Source: Saccharothrix sp. HUAS TT1 (GTDB taxonomy: Bacteria; Actinomycetota; Actinomycetes; Mycobacteriales; Pseudonocardiaceae). From it: a DNA stretch of 64,000 nt. Position 1 is the stretch's first letter; each line of letters starts with the position of its first letter. Below are positions 55,608-63,255 of the stretch, piece by piece. The notes under the pieces are model-generated. The model had not been told where the DNA came from. It ran no database searches and saw only the letters and a program-made list of their open reading frames with translations. The translations under genes and the position numbers were made by a program. Location of the stretch: positions 136,348 through 200,347 of the forward strand of contig NZ_CP160454.1 of the NCBI RefSeq assembly GCF_040744945.1. Reading direction: 5' to 3'.

Positions 55608-56252
55608 ATGGACGCCGTCCCCCCGCCCCACCCCGACCTGGTCGCCGAGGAGATCGTCGACCAGAACGCCGCCGACGCCGGCGAGCTGCTGGTCCTGCGG
55701 GACTACCGCACCCTCGACGGCCTCTCCACCCGCGTCGTCGTCGAACGCGACCCCGCCCCGCTGCGGCCGTGCGCCCGCGCCGAGTCGCACCTGCGGCTGC
55801 CCGGCGGCGAACTGGTGCCCCTCGCCCAGGACCCGGGCACCGACGAGCTCGCCGTGCTGCCCGAGGACCCGCAACTCGTCGTGCCCCGGATGCGCGAACT
55901 GGCCGACCGGCTGCGCGCCGCCGCGCTGCACGTCCTCGACGAGACGAACGAGGGCGTCGTCCGCGACGAGCTGCACCACCGGCCCGGCAACCCCGTCCAA
56001 CAGCTGGTGCGCTACCGGCGCACCGGCGGCGTGCTGCGGCGCGTCACCGTGTCCCGCTCCGGGAACCGGTTCAACCCCGACCCGTGCCGCACCGTCGTCG
56101 AGGAGTTCGGCGCCGACCGGCGGTGGAGCACCCTGCACCGCATGATCGGCCTGACCGGCTGGCACGCGCGCACCGTCGACCACGCCGAGACCAATCGGCA
56201 GCTGCTGGCCGGGATCGCCGACCGCGTCCACGACGAGACGGTGGCCCGGTGA
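55608..56252 (+). CDS. Hypothetical protein (214 residues)
   Basis: ATG 55608 lies after GAAAGGCGAC. The product is acidic alpha/beta with ELLVLRDYRTLDGLSTRVVV, MRELADRLRAAALHVLDETN, then VRYRRTGGVLRRVTVSRSGN and a C-terminal helix. No motif or membrane segment. First gene after site h; its stop overlaps the next GTG. Confidence 0.65.
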   Translation: MDAVPPPHPDLVAEEIVDQNAADAGELLVLRDYRTLDGLSTRVVVERDPAPLRPCARAESHLRLPGGELVPLAQDPGTDELAVLPEDPQLVVPRMRELADRLRAAALHVLDETNEGVVRDELHHRPGNPVQQLVRYRRTGGVLRRVTVSRSGNRFNPDPCRTVVEEFGADRRWSTLHRMIGLTGWHARTVDHAETNRQLLAGIADRVHDETVAR

Positions 56253-56779
56253 GCGCCGGCGGGTTGGCGACGTGCCCGTTCCCGCGCTGCGGCTACCTGC
56301 CCGCCGGTGTGTACGACCTCGGCGTGCACCTGGTCGAGGGCCGCGACGACGACGCCCACCGCGGGGTGTTCGAGGACCTGCCCGCCCGCCCGGCCGTGCC
56401 CGCGCCGCGCGCCGTGCCCGCCGGGTCGACCCCGAAGCGGGTCGTACTCGAGGTCGCCGCCGGGCAGCCGTCCCCGGTCGACCGGCTCGGCGTCGACGCC
56501 CGCGTGCACCGGCACGTCGAGGTGTCCGGCACCGAACTGGTCACCGAGATGCCGTGCTGCCCGCGCGATCCGTTCACCAAGCGTGCCGGGCGCAGCGTCC
56601 GCGTCCCCGTCGACGGGGCGGCCGACCGGGTGTGGTGGGCGCCGTGCCAGCTGCACCGGCTGCTGTGGGAGCTGGTCGTGGACCCCGAGGACTACGACGA
56701 GGGCTGGAAGGCCCGCTTCGACTGCGTCGACACCACCGCGCAGGTCGCCCTGTCCCGCACCTACAACACCGCCCTCTAA
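56249..56779 (+). CDS. Cys-containing hypothetical protein (176 residues)
   Basis: GTG 56249 overlaps the upstream stop. The product opens with LATCPFPRCGYLPAGVYDLG, a zinc-like Cys-x4-Cys, and has EMPCCPRDPFTKRAGRSVRV further on and a C-terminal beta section. Possibly metal-stabilised. Unknown family. Confidence 0.6.
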   Translation: MSAGGLATCPFPRCGYLPAGVYDLGVHLVEGRDDDAHRGVFEDLPARPAVPAPRAVPAGSTPKRVVLEVAAGQPSPVDRLGVDARVHRHVEVSGTELVTEMPCCPRDPFTKRAGRSVRVPVDGAADRVWWAPCQLHRLLWELVVDPEDYDEGWKARFDCVDTTAQVALSRTYNTAL

Positions 56780-56836
56780 ACCCCGACCCGACCGGCCCAC
56801 CGGCCCCGCACGGGGCTCCGACGTCACGGAGACGAC

Positions 56837-57247
56837 GTGAACGACACCCACACCACCCCGAACCCCTCCGGGCCCGTCCCGGCCGCCCCGGAGGACCCGC
56901 GGGTCACCCTGGTCCGCGAGTGGTTCGAGGACAACGTCGGCACCCACCAGGCCGCCGACGCCGCCACCTCGGCGGTGCTGGAGCTGATCCGCGTCCACCC
57001 CGAGGCGCTGGCCGCGGTGATGGGCGCGATCCACCGCCAGGACGAGCACGCCCTGGGCGAGGCGCCGCCGCCTCCGGTGTGGTTCGCCGGCGACCGGGCG
57101 GCGTGGCGCGGCCGGGCCGTGGAGGTGCGCGTGGCTCCCCCGTACGTGGCGGTGGCGCCGCTGCCCGACGACGACACGGTGGTGGCCGCGCACCCCGACG
57201 AGCTCGCGCCGCTGCCGCCCGACCACCGCGCGCGGTCGACGTCGTGA
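56837..57247 (+). CDS. Hypothetical protein (136 residues)
   Basis: GTG 56837 has a GGAG site. The helical first half (VTLVREWFEDNVGTHQAADA, VLELIRVHPEALAAVMGAIH) is followed by a beta section (WRGRAVEVRVAPPYVAVAPL). No known family. Its TGA overlaps the next ATG (TGATG). Confidence 0.6.
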   Translation: MNDTHTTPNPSGPVPAAPEDPRVTLVREWFEDNVGTHQAADAATSAVLELIRVHPEALAAVMGAIHRQDEHALGEAPPPPVWFAGDRAAWRGRAVEVRVAPPYVAVAPLPDDDTVVAAHPDELAPLPPDHRARSTS

Positions 57248-57444
57248 TGCCCGATCCGCGCAGCGCCTGGCGCACCGCGTGCCGCGCCCCGCACGACGCC
57301 GCCGGACGCGCTGCCGGTGTGGCTGCCGACCTGATCGCGGACACCCCGGCCGAGTACGGGGCGAAGGGCGTGGAGCTGTTGGTCGAGGCGTCGTCGACCG
57401 GTTGTGCCACCTCGATCCCGCCTTCGACCGCTCACGGTTCGTGA
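57247..57444 (+). CDS. Small hypothetical protein (65 residues)
   Basis: ATG 57247 overlaps the upstream stop as TGATG. The product has AWRTACRAPHDAAGRAAGVA and ADTPAEYGAKGVELLVEASS-like helices (IADTPAEYGAKGVELLVEA) and a short polar end. The overlap is the main support. Confidence 0.5.
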   Translation: MPDPRSAWRTACRAPHDAAGRAAGVAADLIADTPAEYGAKGVELLVEASSTGCATSIPPSTAHGS

Positions 57445-57587
57445 TCATGTGTGTGCCGATCGCACCGGTCCGGAGCACGCCCGATCAGGTGGCCTGTGAC
57501 GCGCGTGAGTGATTCCGCACAAGCGGGCCGATGAGGTCTGGTCAAACTCGCCGACGATCATCTACCCTGACGCCTGATCGCCATATC

Positions 57588-57606
57588 ACTTACATCATAT
57601 GCAGGA
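57588..57606 (+). promoter_or_regulatory. Partial class B site (site i)
   Basis: ACTTACATCATATGCAGG keeps the left arm and a shortened right arm of the class B palindrome, without the full ATGTACAT centre. It lies immediately before the gene at 57614. Confidence 0.5.
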
Positions 57607-57613
57607 GAGACCG

Positions 57614-58039
57614 ATGGGAGCAGAGACGATGGCCGTCGAACGCCGCAAGACGACCGACGCGGCCGGCAACAAGCTGCCGTCCTTTCGGGCGCATGACCGG
57701 GGCGGGCGGATGCGGGTCCGCGTGGACGTGGAGTACATGTACACGCTCGAACAGGCCGCCCGCGCCCTGGCCCGGTCCAACGGCATCCCGGCGGACCGGA
57801 TCGGCGTGCGCGGCATCCAGATCCAACTCAACCGCGCCGCCTCCCAGGGCGACATCGGGCGCAAGCGCGACAGCGACGACGAGGACCTGGTGCAGACCTA
57901 CCGCGACCTGCTGTTGAGGCTGCGCGTGTTCCCGAGCGCCGACCAGCCGGAGGACGACGACCGGCCGGGTTCGCGGAAGGGCGCCAACCGGAAGAGTTCG
58001 CCGAAGGACGCCGACGAGCAGGGGTCGGCACAGGACTGA
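57614..58039 (+). CDS. Hypothetical protein (141 residues)
   Basis: ATG 57614 has an AGGAG site. The product has RVDVEYMYTLEQAARALARS, IPADRIGVRGIQIQLNRAAS and LVQTYRDLLLRLRVFPSADQ, then a charged disordered tail. The central 'TLEQAARAL...GI' segment could be a MerR-like or HTH helix pair. Single-gene unit ended by a hairpin. Confidence 0.65.
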   Translation: MGAETMAVERRKTTDAAGNKLPSFRAHDRGGRMRVRVDVEYMYTLEQAARALARSNGIPADRIGVRGIQIQLNRAASQGDIGRKRDSDDEDLVQTYRDLLLRLRVFPSADQPEDDDRPGSRKGANRKSSPKDADEQGSAQD

Positions 58040-58042
58040 GAC

Positions 58043-58074
58043 AGGCCGATCGGGTGACGTGTCCCGGTCGGCCT
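58043..58074 (+). terminator. Hairpin terminator with CTTT
   Basis: AGGCCGATCGGG (58043-58054) and CCCGGTCGGCCT (58063-58074) pair with one mismatch, then CTTTCG, right after the stop at 58039. Confidence 0.7.
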
Positions 58075-58084
58075 CTTTCGCCCC

Positions 58085-58118
58085 TTGTACCTCCATTATA
58101 TGTAAGTATGATGTAAGT
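58085..58118 (+). promoter_or_regulatory. Class B promoter/operator (site j)
   Basis: TTGTAC (58085-58090), 16 bp, then TATGAT (58107-58112). The palindrome is imperfect, with ATGTAAGT in place of ATGTACAT. It precedes the operon containing the SsgA-like and peptidase genes. Confidence 0.65.
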
Positions 58119-58165
58119 AGTACCTCCATGAGGCACACCGGATGAACCACCCTGGAGACGCGACC

Positions 58166-58456
58166 ATGACCCAGTGCGGAGCAACCACCGACACCCGAGA
58201 CGGCCTCGCCGTGTGCATCACCGAACTCGACGGCACCCGCAACCACCCCGGTCCCCACGACGACGGCCACGGCCTCACCTGGGCCGACCACGCCCACACC
58301 CCGTCGCTGCCCGACGACCTGTTCGACGTCCTGAGCAACGACGAGTTCCTGACCGAGGACGCGGGCCTGGACCCGCGCTCCGCGCTCAACCTGCTCATCG
58401 CCGAGCTGGGCCGCGAGGACCGGCCGTCGGTCACGATCCAGCGCCGGGAGCCGTGA
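58166..58456 (+). CDS. Small acidic hypothetical protein (96 residues)
   Basis: ATG 58166 has a GGAG site. The product has CITELDGTRNHPGPHDDGHG followed by LTWADHAHTPSLPDDLFDVL, a His/Asp-rich region that may bind metal, and a helical C-terminus (RSALNLLIAELGRE). Its TGA overlaps the ATG of the SsgA-like gene (TGATG). Confidence 0.65.
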   Translation: MTQCGATTDTRDGLAVCITELDGTRNHPGPHDDGHGLTWADHAHTPSLPDDLFDVLSNDEFLTEDAGLDPRSALNLLIAELGREDRPSVTIQRREP

Positions 58457-59040
58457 TGAGCCTCCACCACCAGCCCGAGAACGGCCCCGGCCCCGTGCTG
58501 GTCGACCACGACCCGCGCGGCGACCACGTCGTCACCGGCGTCTACGGCCTGGTCGACCTCGGCTTCGGCGCCCGCACCCATGTCGTGTTCGTGTGGGCGC
58601 AGGCCGCGCCCTACGTGGTGCGCGGTTTCTTCACCGACCCGCGCAACGGCGTGCACCGCACCTGGGACCTGGCGCGGCAGACGCTGTGCGACGGCAACGA
58701 CGACCTCGACGCCGACGTGCGCGTCACCTGGGACGGCGACACGCTGCACCTCACGCTGTGCTCGCCGTCCGGGCGGGCCCGCCTGGACCTCGACAGCGCC
58801 TGGATCGGCCGGCTGCTGGCCGCCACCTACGACATCGTCCCGGTCGCCGCCGAGTGGGCCGGTGGCGACTTCCCGTTCGCCGTGCTCGCCGGCGAACCCG
58901 ACCGCTCCGGCCACCGCCGGCCCGGTGACGCGACCGCCGGCGGCACGCCGACCGCGCCGGACCCGGACGACCTGCCCGCGCCGCCCGCCGACGTCGACCG
59001 CGACGAGCCGGGGCGGGACGCCGGGGGGTGCCGGTGGTGA
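58456..59040 (+). CDS. SsgA-like (SALP) cell-division/sporulation regulator family protein
   Basis: ATG 58456 overlaps the upstream stop. Residues about 40-140 match the SsgA-like family: THVVFVWAQAAPYVVRGFFT, TWDLARQTLCDGND, VTWDGDTLHLTLCSPSGRAR and LDLDSAWIGRLLAATYDIVP. Family members of about 130-145 residues control septum-site selection and sporulation in actinomycetes. This one is 194 residues with an extra Pro/Asp-rich tail. Finding one in a mobile-element operon with peptidase-like genes is unusual. It may modify host division. Confidence 0.75.
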   Translation: MSLHHQPENGPGPVLVDHDPRGDHVVTGVYGLVDLGFGARTHVVFVWAQAAPYVVRGFFTDPRNGVHRTWDLARQTLCDGNDDLDADVRVTWDGDTLHLTLCSPSGRARLDLDSAWIGRLLAATYDIVPVAAEWAGGDFPFAVLAGEPDRSGHRRPGDATAGGTPTAPDPDDLPAPPADVDRDEPGRDAGGCRW

Positions 59041-59579
59041 AGGTCTCCACGCCCGCCGACGTCCTGGCCGCCGACATGGCGGTGGAGTGGATCCGCACCG
59101 CCGTCCACGAGGCCGGACACGCCGTCGCCCTGGCCGCGCTGGACCTGCCGCTGCACGAGGTGTGGGTGCGCCTGGAGCCGGTGACGAAGCTGTTCGGCGA
59201 GAACTCCTGGCGCGTGCGCGGCTGCGCCGAGGTCGCCCCCGGCGGCGGGCAGGTCGACGTCGAGGACGCCGACACCGACACGTGGATCGTGGCCACGATG
59301 GCGGGGCCGGAGGCCGAGGCGCGCTGGCGGATGCGGCAGGAGGGCGTGTGGTTCGCCTGCACCGCCCGCAGCCTGGTCGCCGCCTCCCCGTACGTGCGCG
59401 GCGACCTCGACGAGATCCGCGACCTGCTGGGCTCCCGGCACTCGACGCTGATCCGCGAGACCGCGCAGGCGCGCACCGCCGAGCTGCTGGGCCGACGGTG
59501 GATGGCGGTCGTCCGGGTGGGCCGCGCCCTGGCCGAGTCCGGCCGGCTGACCGCCGGTGACGTGCGGGGGCTGATGTGA
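59037..59579 (+). CDS. M41-like metallopeptidase domain protein (HEAGH intact)
   Basis: GTG 59037 overlaps the SsgA-like stop (GTGA) and follows a GGGGGG stretch. In 180 residues, WIRTAVHEAGHAVALAALDL carries HEAGH at 24-28, then LPLHEVWVRLEP, a beta section and DTDTWIVATMAGPEAEARWR, a plausible third-ligand region. It resembles an FtsH protease domain without the AAA part or membrane helices. Coupled to a near-identical but mutated copy downstream. Confidence 0.7.
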   Translation: MKVSTPADVLAADMAVEWIRTAVHEAGHAVALAALDLPLHEVWVRLEPVTKLFGENSWRVRGCAEVAPGGGQVDVEDADTDTWIVATMAGPEAEARWRMRQEGVWFACTARSLVAASPYVRGDLDEIRDLLGSRHSTLIRETAQARTAELLGRRWMAVVRVGRALAESGRLTAGDVRGLM

Positions 59580-60175
59580 GCCGCCACCACCGCGCCGAGG
59601 CCACAGGCCACGGGGACGGGTTCCCGGCCACCGTGGTCGCCGCCGACATGCAGGTCGAATGGGCGCGCACCGCGATGAACACCGCCGGGCACGCCGTCGC
59701 CCTGGCCGCACAGGACCTGCCGCTGCACGAGGCGTGGCTGCGACTGGAGGAGATGCCGCCGAGGTTCCGCGCCGGCACGTGGCGGGTCCTGGGCCGCGCC
59801 GAGGTCGCCCCCCGCCACGGCGAGGTCGACCTGGAGCCCGCCGACACCGACAAGTGGATCGTCGTCAACGGCGCGGGCCGCGAGGCCGAGGCGCGGTGGC
59901 GGGTGGAGATCGAGGGCGCCCGCCTGCTGTGGTGGGCGCGCCGCCTGGTGCACCGCTCCCCGTACGTGCAGAACACCCGCGACGAGGTGGAGCAGCTGCT
60001 CGCGCTGCCCGCCGCGACCCTCACCGCCGCGACCGCCCGCACGGCCACCCGCGCGTTCGTCGACGAGCACTGGGCGGCGATGAACCGCGTCGCGCACGCC
60101 CTGACCCGCGACGGCCGGCTCTCCGCCCGCCAGGTCCACGCCCTGACCCGGCCGGACGCCCCCGAACCGACCTGA
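59576..60175 (+). CDS. Catalytically impaired paralog of the M41-like protein
   Basis: GTG 59576 overlaps the stop of the active copy. The 199-residue product matches it closely (ADMQVEWARTAMNTAGHAVA, LPLHEAWLRLEE, DTDKWIVVNGAGREAEARWR), but the zinc motif HEAGH is NTAGH. The first His and the catalytic Glu are therefore lost. It keeps folding elements and normal length, so it is a pseudoenzyme and not decayed DNA. It probably acts as a partner or substrate adaptor. Confidence 0.75.
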   Translation: MSRHHRAEATGHGDGFPATVVAADMQVEWARTAMNTAGHAVALAAQDLPLHEAWLRLEEMPPRFRAGTWRVLGRAEVAPRHGEVDLEPADTDKWIVVNGAGREAEARWRVEIEGARLLWWARRLVHRSPYVQNTRDEVEQLLALPAATLTAATARTATRAFVDEHWAAMNRVAHALTRDGRLSARQVHALTRPDAPEPT

Positions 60176-60208
60176 CCACCCCGACCCGAACCGACCAGGA
60201 GGAGCACC

Positions 60209-60397
60209 GTGGGACAGCGCACCAAGCCGTGGGCCGTGATCATCGACGACGAGCGCACCGAGTACCGCAGCAAGACCGCGGCGTACGCCGCGGTCAACCC
60301 GGCCCGCGACGCCGGACAGGCGGTGCGCGTCGAGGAGTGGGACAGCTCCCGCGACGAGTGGGCCCACTACGAGAGCCACAACATCGTCGGCGCCTGA
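60209..60397 (+). CDS. Small hypothetical protein (62 residues)
   Basis: GTG 60209 has a strong AGGAGGAG site. The product (KPWAVIIDDERTEYRSKTAA, then VRVEEWDSSRDEWAHYE) is a short alpha/beta protein with an aromatic acidic C-terminus. Strong ribosome site; unknown family. Confidence 0.65.
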   Translation: MGQRTKPWAVIIDDERTEYRSKTAAYAAVNPARDAGQAVRVEEWDSSRDEWAHYESHNIVGA

Positions 60398-60436
60398 GCG
60401 CCGGCACCTTCCCCAACCCGGAAGCGAGACCTACCC

Positions 60437-60883
60437 ATGAACAGCACGCTCCGCGCGGCCGTCATCGGCACTGCCGCCGCTGCCGCCGTCGCCTGCGGCA
60501 CCACCCCGGCGGGCACCACCCAGCCCGCCACCACCACGGCGTCCGTCGTGTGGCTCGCCGACGACGTCCTCACCGGCGAAGGCGTCACCTCCCTGACGTG
60601 CGAGTCGTCCACCGACCAGGACTACGAGCGGGTCGTCCTGGTCCCCGTCGGCGAGACCACCCCGGCCGAGGGCGAGCCGTGCCCGGCCGGCTGGGTCGAG
60701 CTGCGCGGCCCGCACCGGCAGACCCTCGACGAGAAGAAGGCCGAGTCCGGCCGGCCCGCCCGCCCCGCCACCACCACCACGACGAAGCCCGCCGCCGGCG
60801 CGACCACCACGACCACGACCCGGGCCGGGCGGCCCACGACCAGCACGCCGCCGGCTTCCCGGTCGGCGCGGCCGACGACATGA
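60437..60883 (+). CDS. Lipoprotein with Thr/Pro-rich tail
   Basis: ATG 60437 opens a lipoprotein signal peptide, MNSTLRAAVIGTAAAAAVAC, with the lipidated Cys at residue 20. The mature part contains WLADDVLTGEGVTSLTCESS and a CPAGWVELRG pair of Cys that could form a disulfide. A long Thr/Pro/Ala-rich tail of about 50 residues follows. It should be anchored to the outer face of the membrane. It is coupled to the next gene (ATGA). Confidence 0.75.
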   Translation: MNSTLRAAVIGTAAAAAVACGTTPAGTTQPATTTASVVWLADDVLTGEGVTSLTCESSTDQDYERVVLVPVGETTPAEGEPCPAGWVELRGPHRQTLDEKKAESGRPARPATTTTTKPAAGATTTTTTRAGRPTTSTPPASRSARPTT

Positions 60884-61707
60884 CCGGGCACCGCGTGGAC
60901 GACCACGCCTACGCGCACCGCGGGCAGCCGCACCACCTGCTCGTCGCCGACGACGCGCTCACCGTCGGCGACGTGCTGCCCGAGTTCGGCGACGACGACC
61001 AGCCCCACGCCGCGACCCGCGACCCGCGCGCCCTGCCGGTGACCGAGTCGCTGGAGACCCGGGTCGACGACCTCGGACTGCCCGCGCTGCTGTTCGGCGC
61101 GGCCGGACAGCCCTCCGTGCGCATCGCCCTGGTCGACCCGGTCGGCACCGTCCGTCCGCACGCCACGCTGTGCTGGCCCGAGAACCAGGAGGAGCCGCCC
61201 GACCGCAGGCTCGTCGACGACCCGGCCACCCCGCTGGGCGCGTCCGGCGGATGGCGGATCACCGGGTTCCTGCCCGACCTGGCGCCGCTGCTCGGTCCGC
61301 AGGCCGAGCGGATCGTCGACCTGGTGCGGCAGCGGCAGGCCGGGAAGGGCCACCACCCGTTCTACCGGCGCGTCCTGGACGTCGAGTGGGAGGAGCTGGG
61401 CGCCGGGTACGCGACCGCGCTGCTGGACACCGCCGTGCGGGCGCTGCACGCCCGCGGCCTGCCCGGCGGGTGGTGGGCGTCGAACCTGCCCGCCACCGAG
61501 TGGAACCTGGAGGTCGTCGCCCTGGCCGCGCGCGACCTGATCGGCTCGGTGATGTCCGTCCCCAGGTGGAACCAGGACGCCTACGACGACATGACCCGCG
61601 CCTGGTGGATGCCGTTCGGGCCGCTGCATCCCGACGACGCGCCGCCGCGCACCCGGGCCGCCGCGCTCGCCGCCCTCCGGGCGGTCGGCTGCGGGAAGGC
61701 GGGGTAG
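60880..61707 (+). CDS. Hypothetical protein (275 residues) preceding the DUF5131 gene
   Basis: ATG 60880 overlaps the lipoprotein stop. The soluble alpha/beta product contains YAHRGQPHHLLVADDALTVG, IALVDPVGTVRPHATLCWPE, a VVDLVRQRQAGKGHHPFYRR-like segment and WWASNLPATEWNLEVVALAA. No catalytic motif. Position suggests a partner of the DUF5131 protein, but the sequence does not resemble the known TcmP partner as far as I can tell. Confidence 0.6.
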   Translation: MTGHRVDDHAYAHRGQPHHLLVADDALTVGDVLPEFGDDDQPHAATRDPRALPVTESLETRVDDLGLPALLFGAAGQPSVRIALVDPVGTVRPHATLCWPENQEEPPDRRLVDDPATPLGASGGWRITGFLPDLAPLLGPQAERIVDLVRQRQAGKGHHPFYRRVLDVEWEELGAGYATALLDTAVRALHARGLPGGWWASNLPATEWNLEVVALAARDLIGSVMSVPRWNQDAYDDMTRAWWMPFGPLHPDDAPPRTRAAALAALRAVGCGKAG

Positions 61708-61709
61708 CC

Positions 61710-62627
61710 GTGGGGCTCACACCGATCTCGTGGGCCGGGCAGACGTGGAACTACCCGGCCAGCGGCTGCACCAAGGTCTCCGAAGGCTGCCGCTTCTGCT
61801 ACATCGAGAAGACGACGCCGTTCCGGGTGCAGCACATCCGGTTCGACGACCCCGGCGACGGCCGCATGGTCGGCGCGACCACCGGCGTCACCATCCACCC
61901 CGACCGGCAGCTGGCGCCGTTCGGCGTGGCCGAGCCGACCCGCTGGTTCGTCAACTCCATGTCCGACCTGTACCACCGCGAGATCGGCGTCGAGTGGATC
62001 GCGCGGGCCTTCGCCGTCATGGCGATGACCCCGCACCACACGTACCTGACGCTGACCAAGCGGCCGGCGCGGCAGCGGGCGCTGCTGCGGTCGCACCGGT
62101 TCGTCGCCCTGGTCGCCCGCATGATGGGCGAGCTGGCCGCGGTGCGCAAGGTCGCCAAGGGGATCGCCGCCGGCCGCTACCGCACCGACCTGGTGTGGCC
62201 GCTGCGCAACCTGCACGTCGGGGTGTCGGTGGAGGACCGCAAGTCCGCCGACGAGCGGCTGCCTGCGCTGCTGGACACGCCCGGCGAGGTGCTGTGGGCG
62301 TCGTTCGAGCCGCTGCTGGAAGAAGTCGACCTGGCCGACGTGCGGCACCGCGAGGGCGAACCGGCGCTCGACGTGTTCGGGCGCGGCCTGGCGTGGGGCG
62401 TGATCGGCGGCGAGTCCGGCGCGCTCGACGTGGTGCGCGGCATGGAGCAGGCGTGGGCGGACCGGCTGCTCGCGCAGTACGCCGCCGCCGGGGCGCCGGT
62501 GTTCTACAAGCAGACCGGCACCGTCCTGGCCCGCCAGTGGGGTCTCAAGGACCGCAAGGGCGAGGACCCGGCCGAGTGGCCGCACCCGTACCCGAGGCAG
62601 TACCCGCACCTCGCGCTCGCGTCCTGA
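61710..62627 (+). CDS. Phage Gp37/Gp68-family (DUF5131) protein
   Basis: GTG 61710 is 3 bp after the upstream stop. The 305-residue protein has the full family signature: ISWAGQTWNYPASGCTKVSE followed by GCRFCYIEK (three Cys), RWFVNSMSDLYHREI, THLTLTKRPAR-like TYLTLTKRPARQR, WPLRNLHVGVSVED, WASFEPLLEEVDL and a C-terminal VFYKQTG. The clustered Cys recall an iron-sulfur or radical-SAM-like centre. The family is frequent in phages and mobile elements and its reaction is not established. Confidence 0.85.
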   Translation: MGLTPISWAGQTWNYPASGCTKVSEGCRFCYIEKTTPFRVQHIRFDDPGDGRMVGATTGVTIHPDRQLAPFGVAEPTRWFVNSMSDLYHREIGVEWIARAFAVMAMTPHHTYLTLTKRPARQRALLRSHRFVALVARMMGELAAVRKVAKGIAAGRYRTDLVWPLRNLHVGVSVEDRKSADERLPALLDTPGEVLWASFEPLLEEVDLADVRHREGEPALDVFGRGLAWGVIGGESGALDVVRGMEQAWADRLLAQYAAAGAPVFYKQTGTVLARQWGLKDRKGEDPAEWPHPYPRQYPHLALAS

Positions 62628-62650
62628 GCGCACCCATCCCCGTGTTGCGC

Positions 62651-62694
62651 GGGGTCCGGCCGCCACGTCTTGGCGGGCACAGCGGCCGGACCCC
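62651..62694 (+). terminator. Perfect 13 bp hairpin
   Basis: GGGGTCCGGCCGC (62651-62663) pairs with GCGGCCGGACCCC (62682-62694), 23 bp after the DUF5131 gene. Confidence 0.65.
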
Positions 62695-62723
62695 GACCCG
62701 GAACTCCCGAAGGAGCCACACCA

Positions 62724-62918
62724 GTGTCCACCACCACCGGCACCGCGACCCGCCGTCGGCGCGTCGCCCCCGGCCCGATCACCCGGTTCGTCCCGCGCGC
62801 CGCGCCGGTCAGCGACGAGGAGGCGCTCCGCGCCTGCGCCTGCCGCTGCCGCACGGTGCGCGGCACCCACACCGTCGGCGACTGCGAGGACCACCGCGCC
62901 GGCATCATCGGCCGCTGA
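62724..62918 (+). CDS. Small basic Cys-rich protein (64 residues)
   Basis: GTG 62724 has an AAGGAG site. The product is Arg/Thr-rich and then has RACACRCRTVRGTHTVGDCE, a Cys/His-rich stretch that could bind zinc. Similar tiny proteins occur at 31573 and 12274. Unknown. Confidence 0.6.
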   Translation: MSTTTGTATRRRRVAPGPITRFVPRAAPVSDEEALRACACRCRTVRGTHTVGDCEDHRAGIIGR

Positions 62919-62956
62919 TCCGCCACCCCCGACCCGAGCAGAGCAGGAGCGATCCC

Positions 62957-63187
62957 GTGAACGACCTCAACCCCGACGACGAACCGGCCAACCTGTACGT
63001 CGACACCCTCGGCAACTCCGTGCCCGAGACCGGCCAGGAGCACTACGAGCAGTCGATGCGGCTGCTGCACGACGCGCCCGCGAGCGGCGACACCACCAAC
63101 ATGCTCATCGCCTCCCTGGTCCACATGGTCGGCGCGCTGGCCAAGCACCACGGCGCCGACCGGCCGGACGGCCCGTACCTCGCCTGA
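62957..63187 (+). CDS. Small hypothetical protein (76 residues)
   Basis: GTG 62957 has an AGGAG site. The product (LYVDTLGNSVPETGQEHYEQ, then TNMLIASLVHMVGALAKHHG) has one moderately hydrophobic helix that is more likely amphipathic than membrane-spanning. Unknown. Confidence 0.6.
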   Translation: MNDLNPDDEPANLYVDTLGNSVPETGQEHYEQSMRLLHDAPASGDTTNMLIASLVHMVGALAKHHGADRPDGPYLA

Positions 63188-63255
63188 CCACGAATCGCCC
63201 GTCACCACCACTCCAGCCGGGCACCTCCGCCCGGCCCACACCCTCAGGAGCACCC

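Noticed and set aside
25712..58118. Considered a CRISPR array or transposon ends because of repeated similar 30 bp sequences
   Set aside because: The copies are kilobases apart, are individually palindromic, and sit at fixed places before genes with promoter hexamers. This is an operator family, not an array or mobile-element ends.
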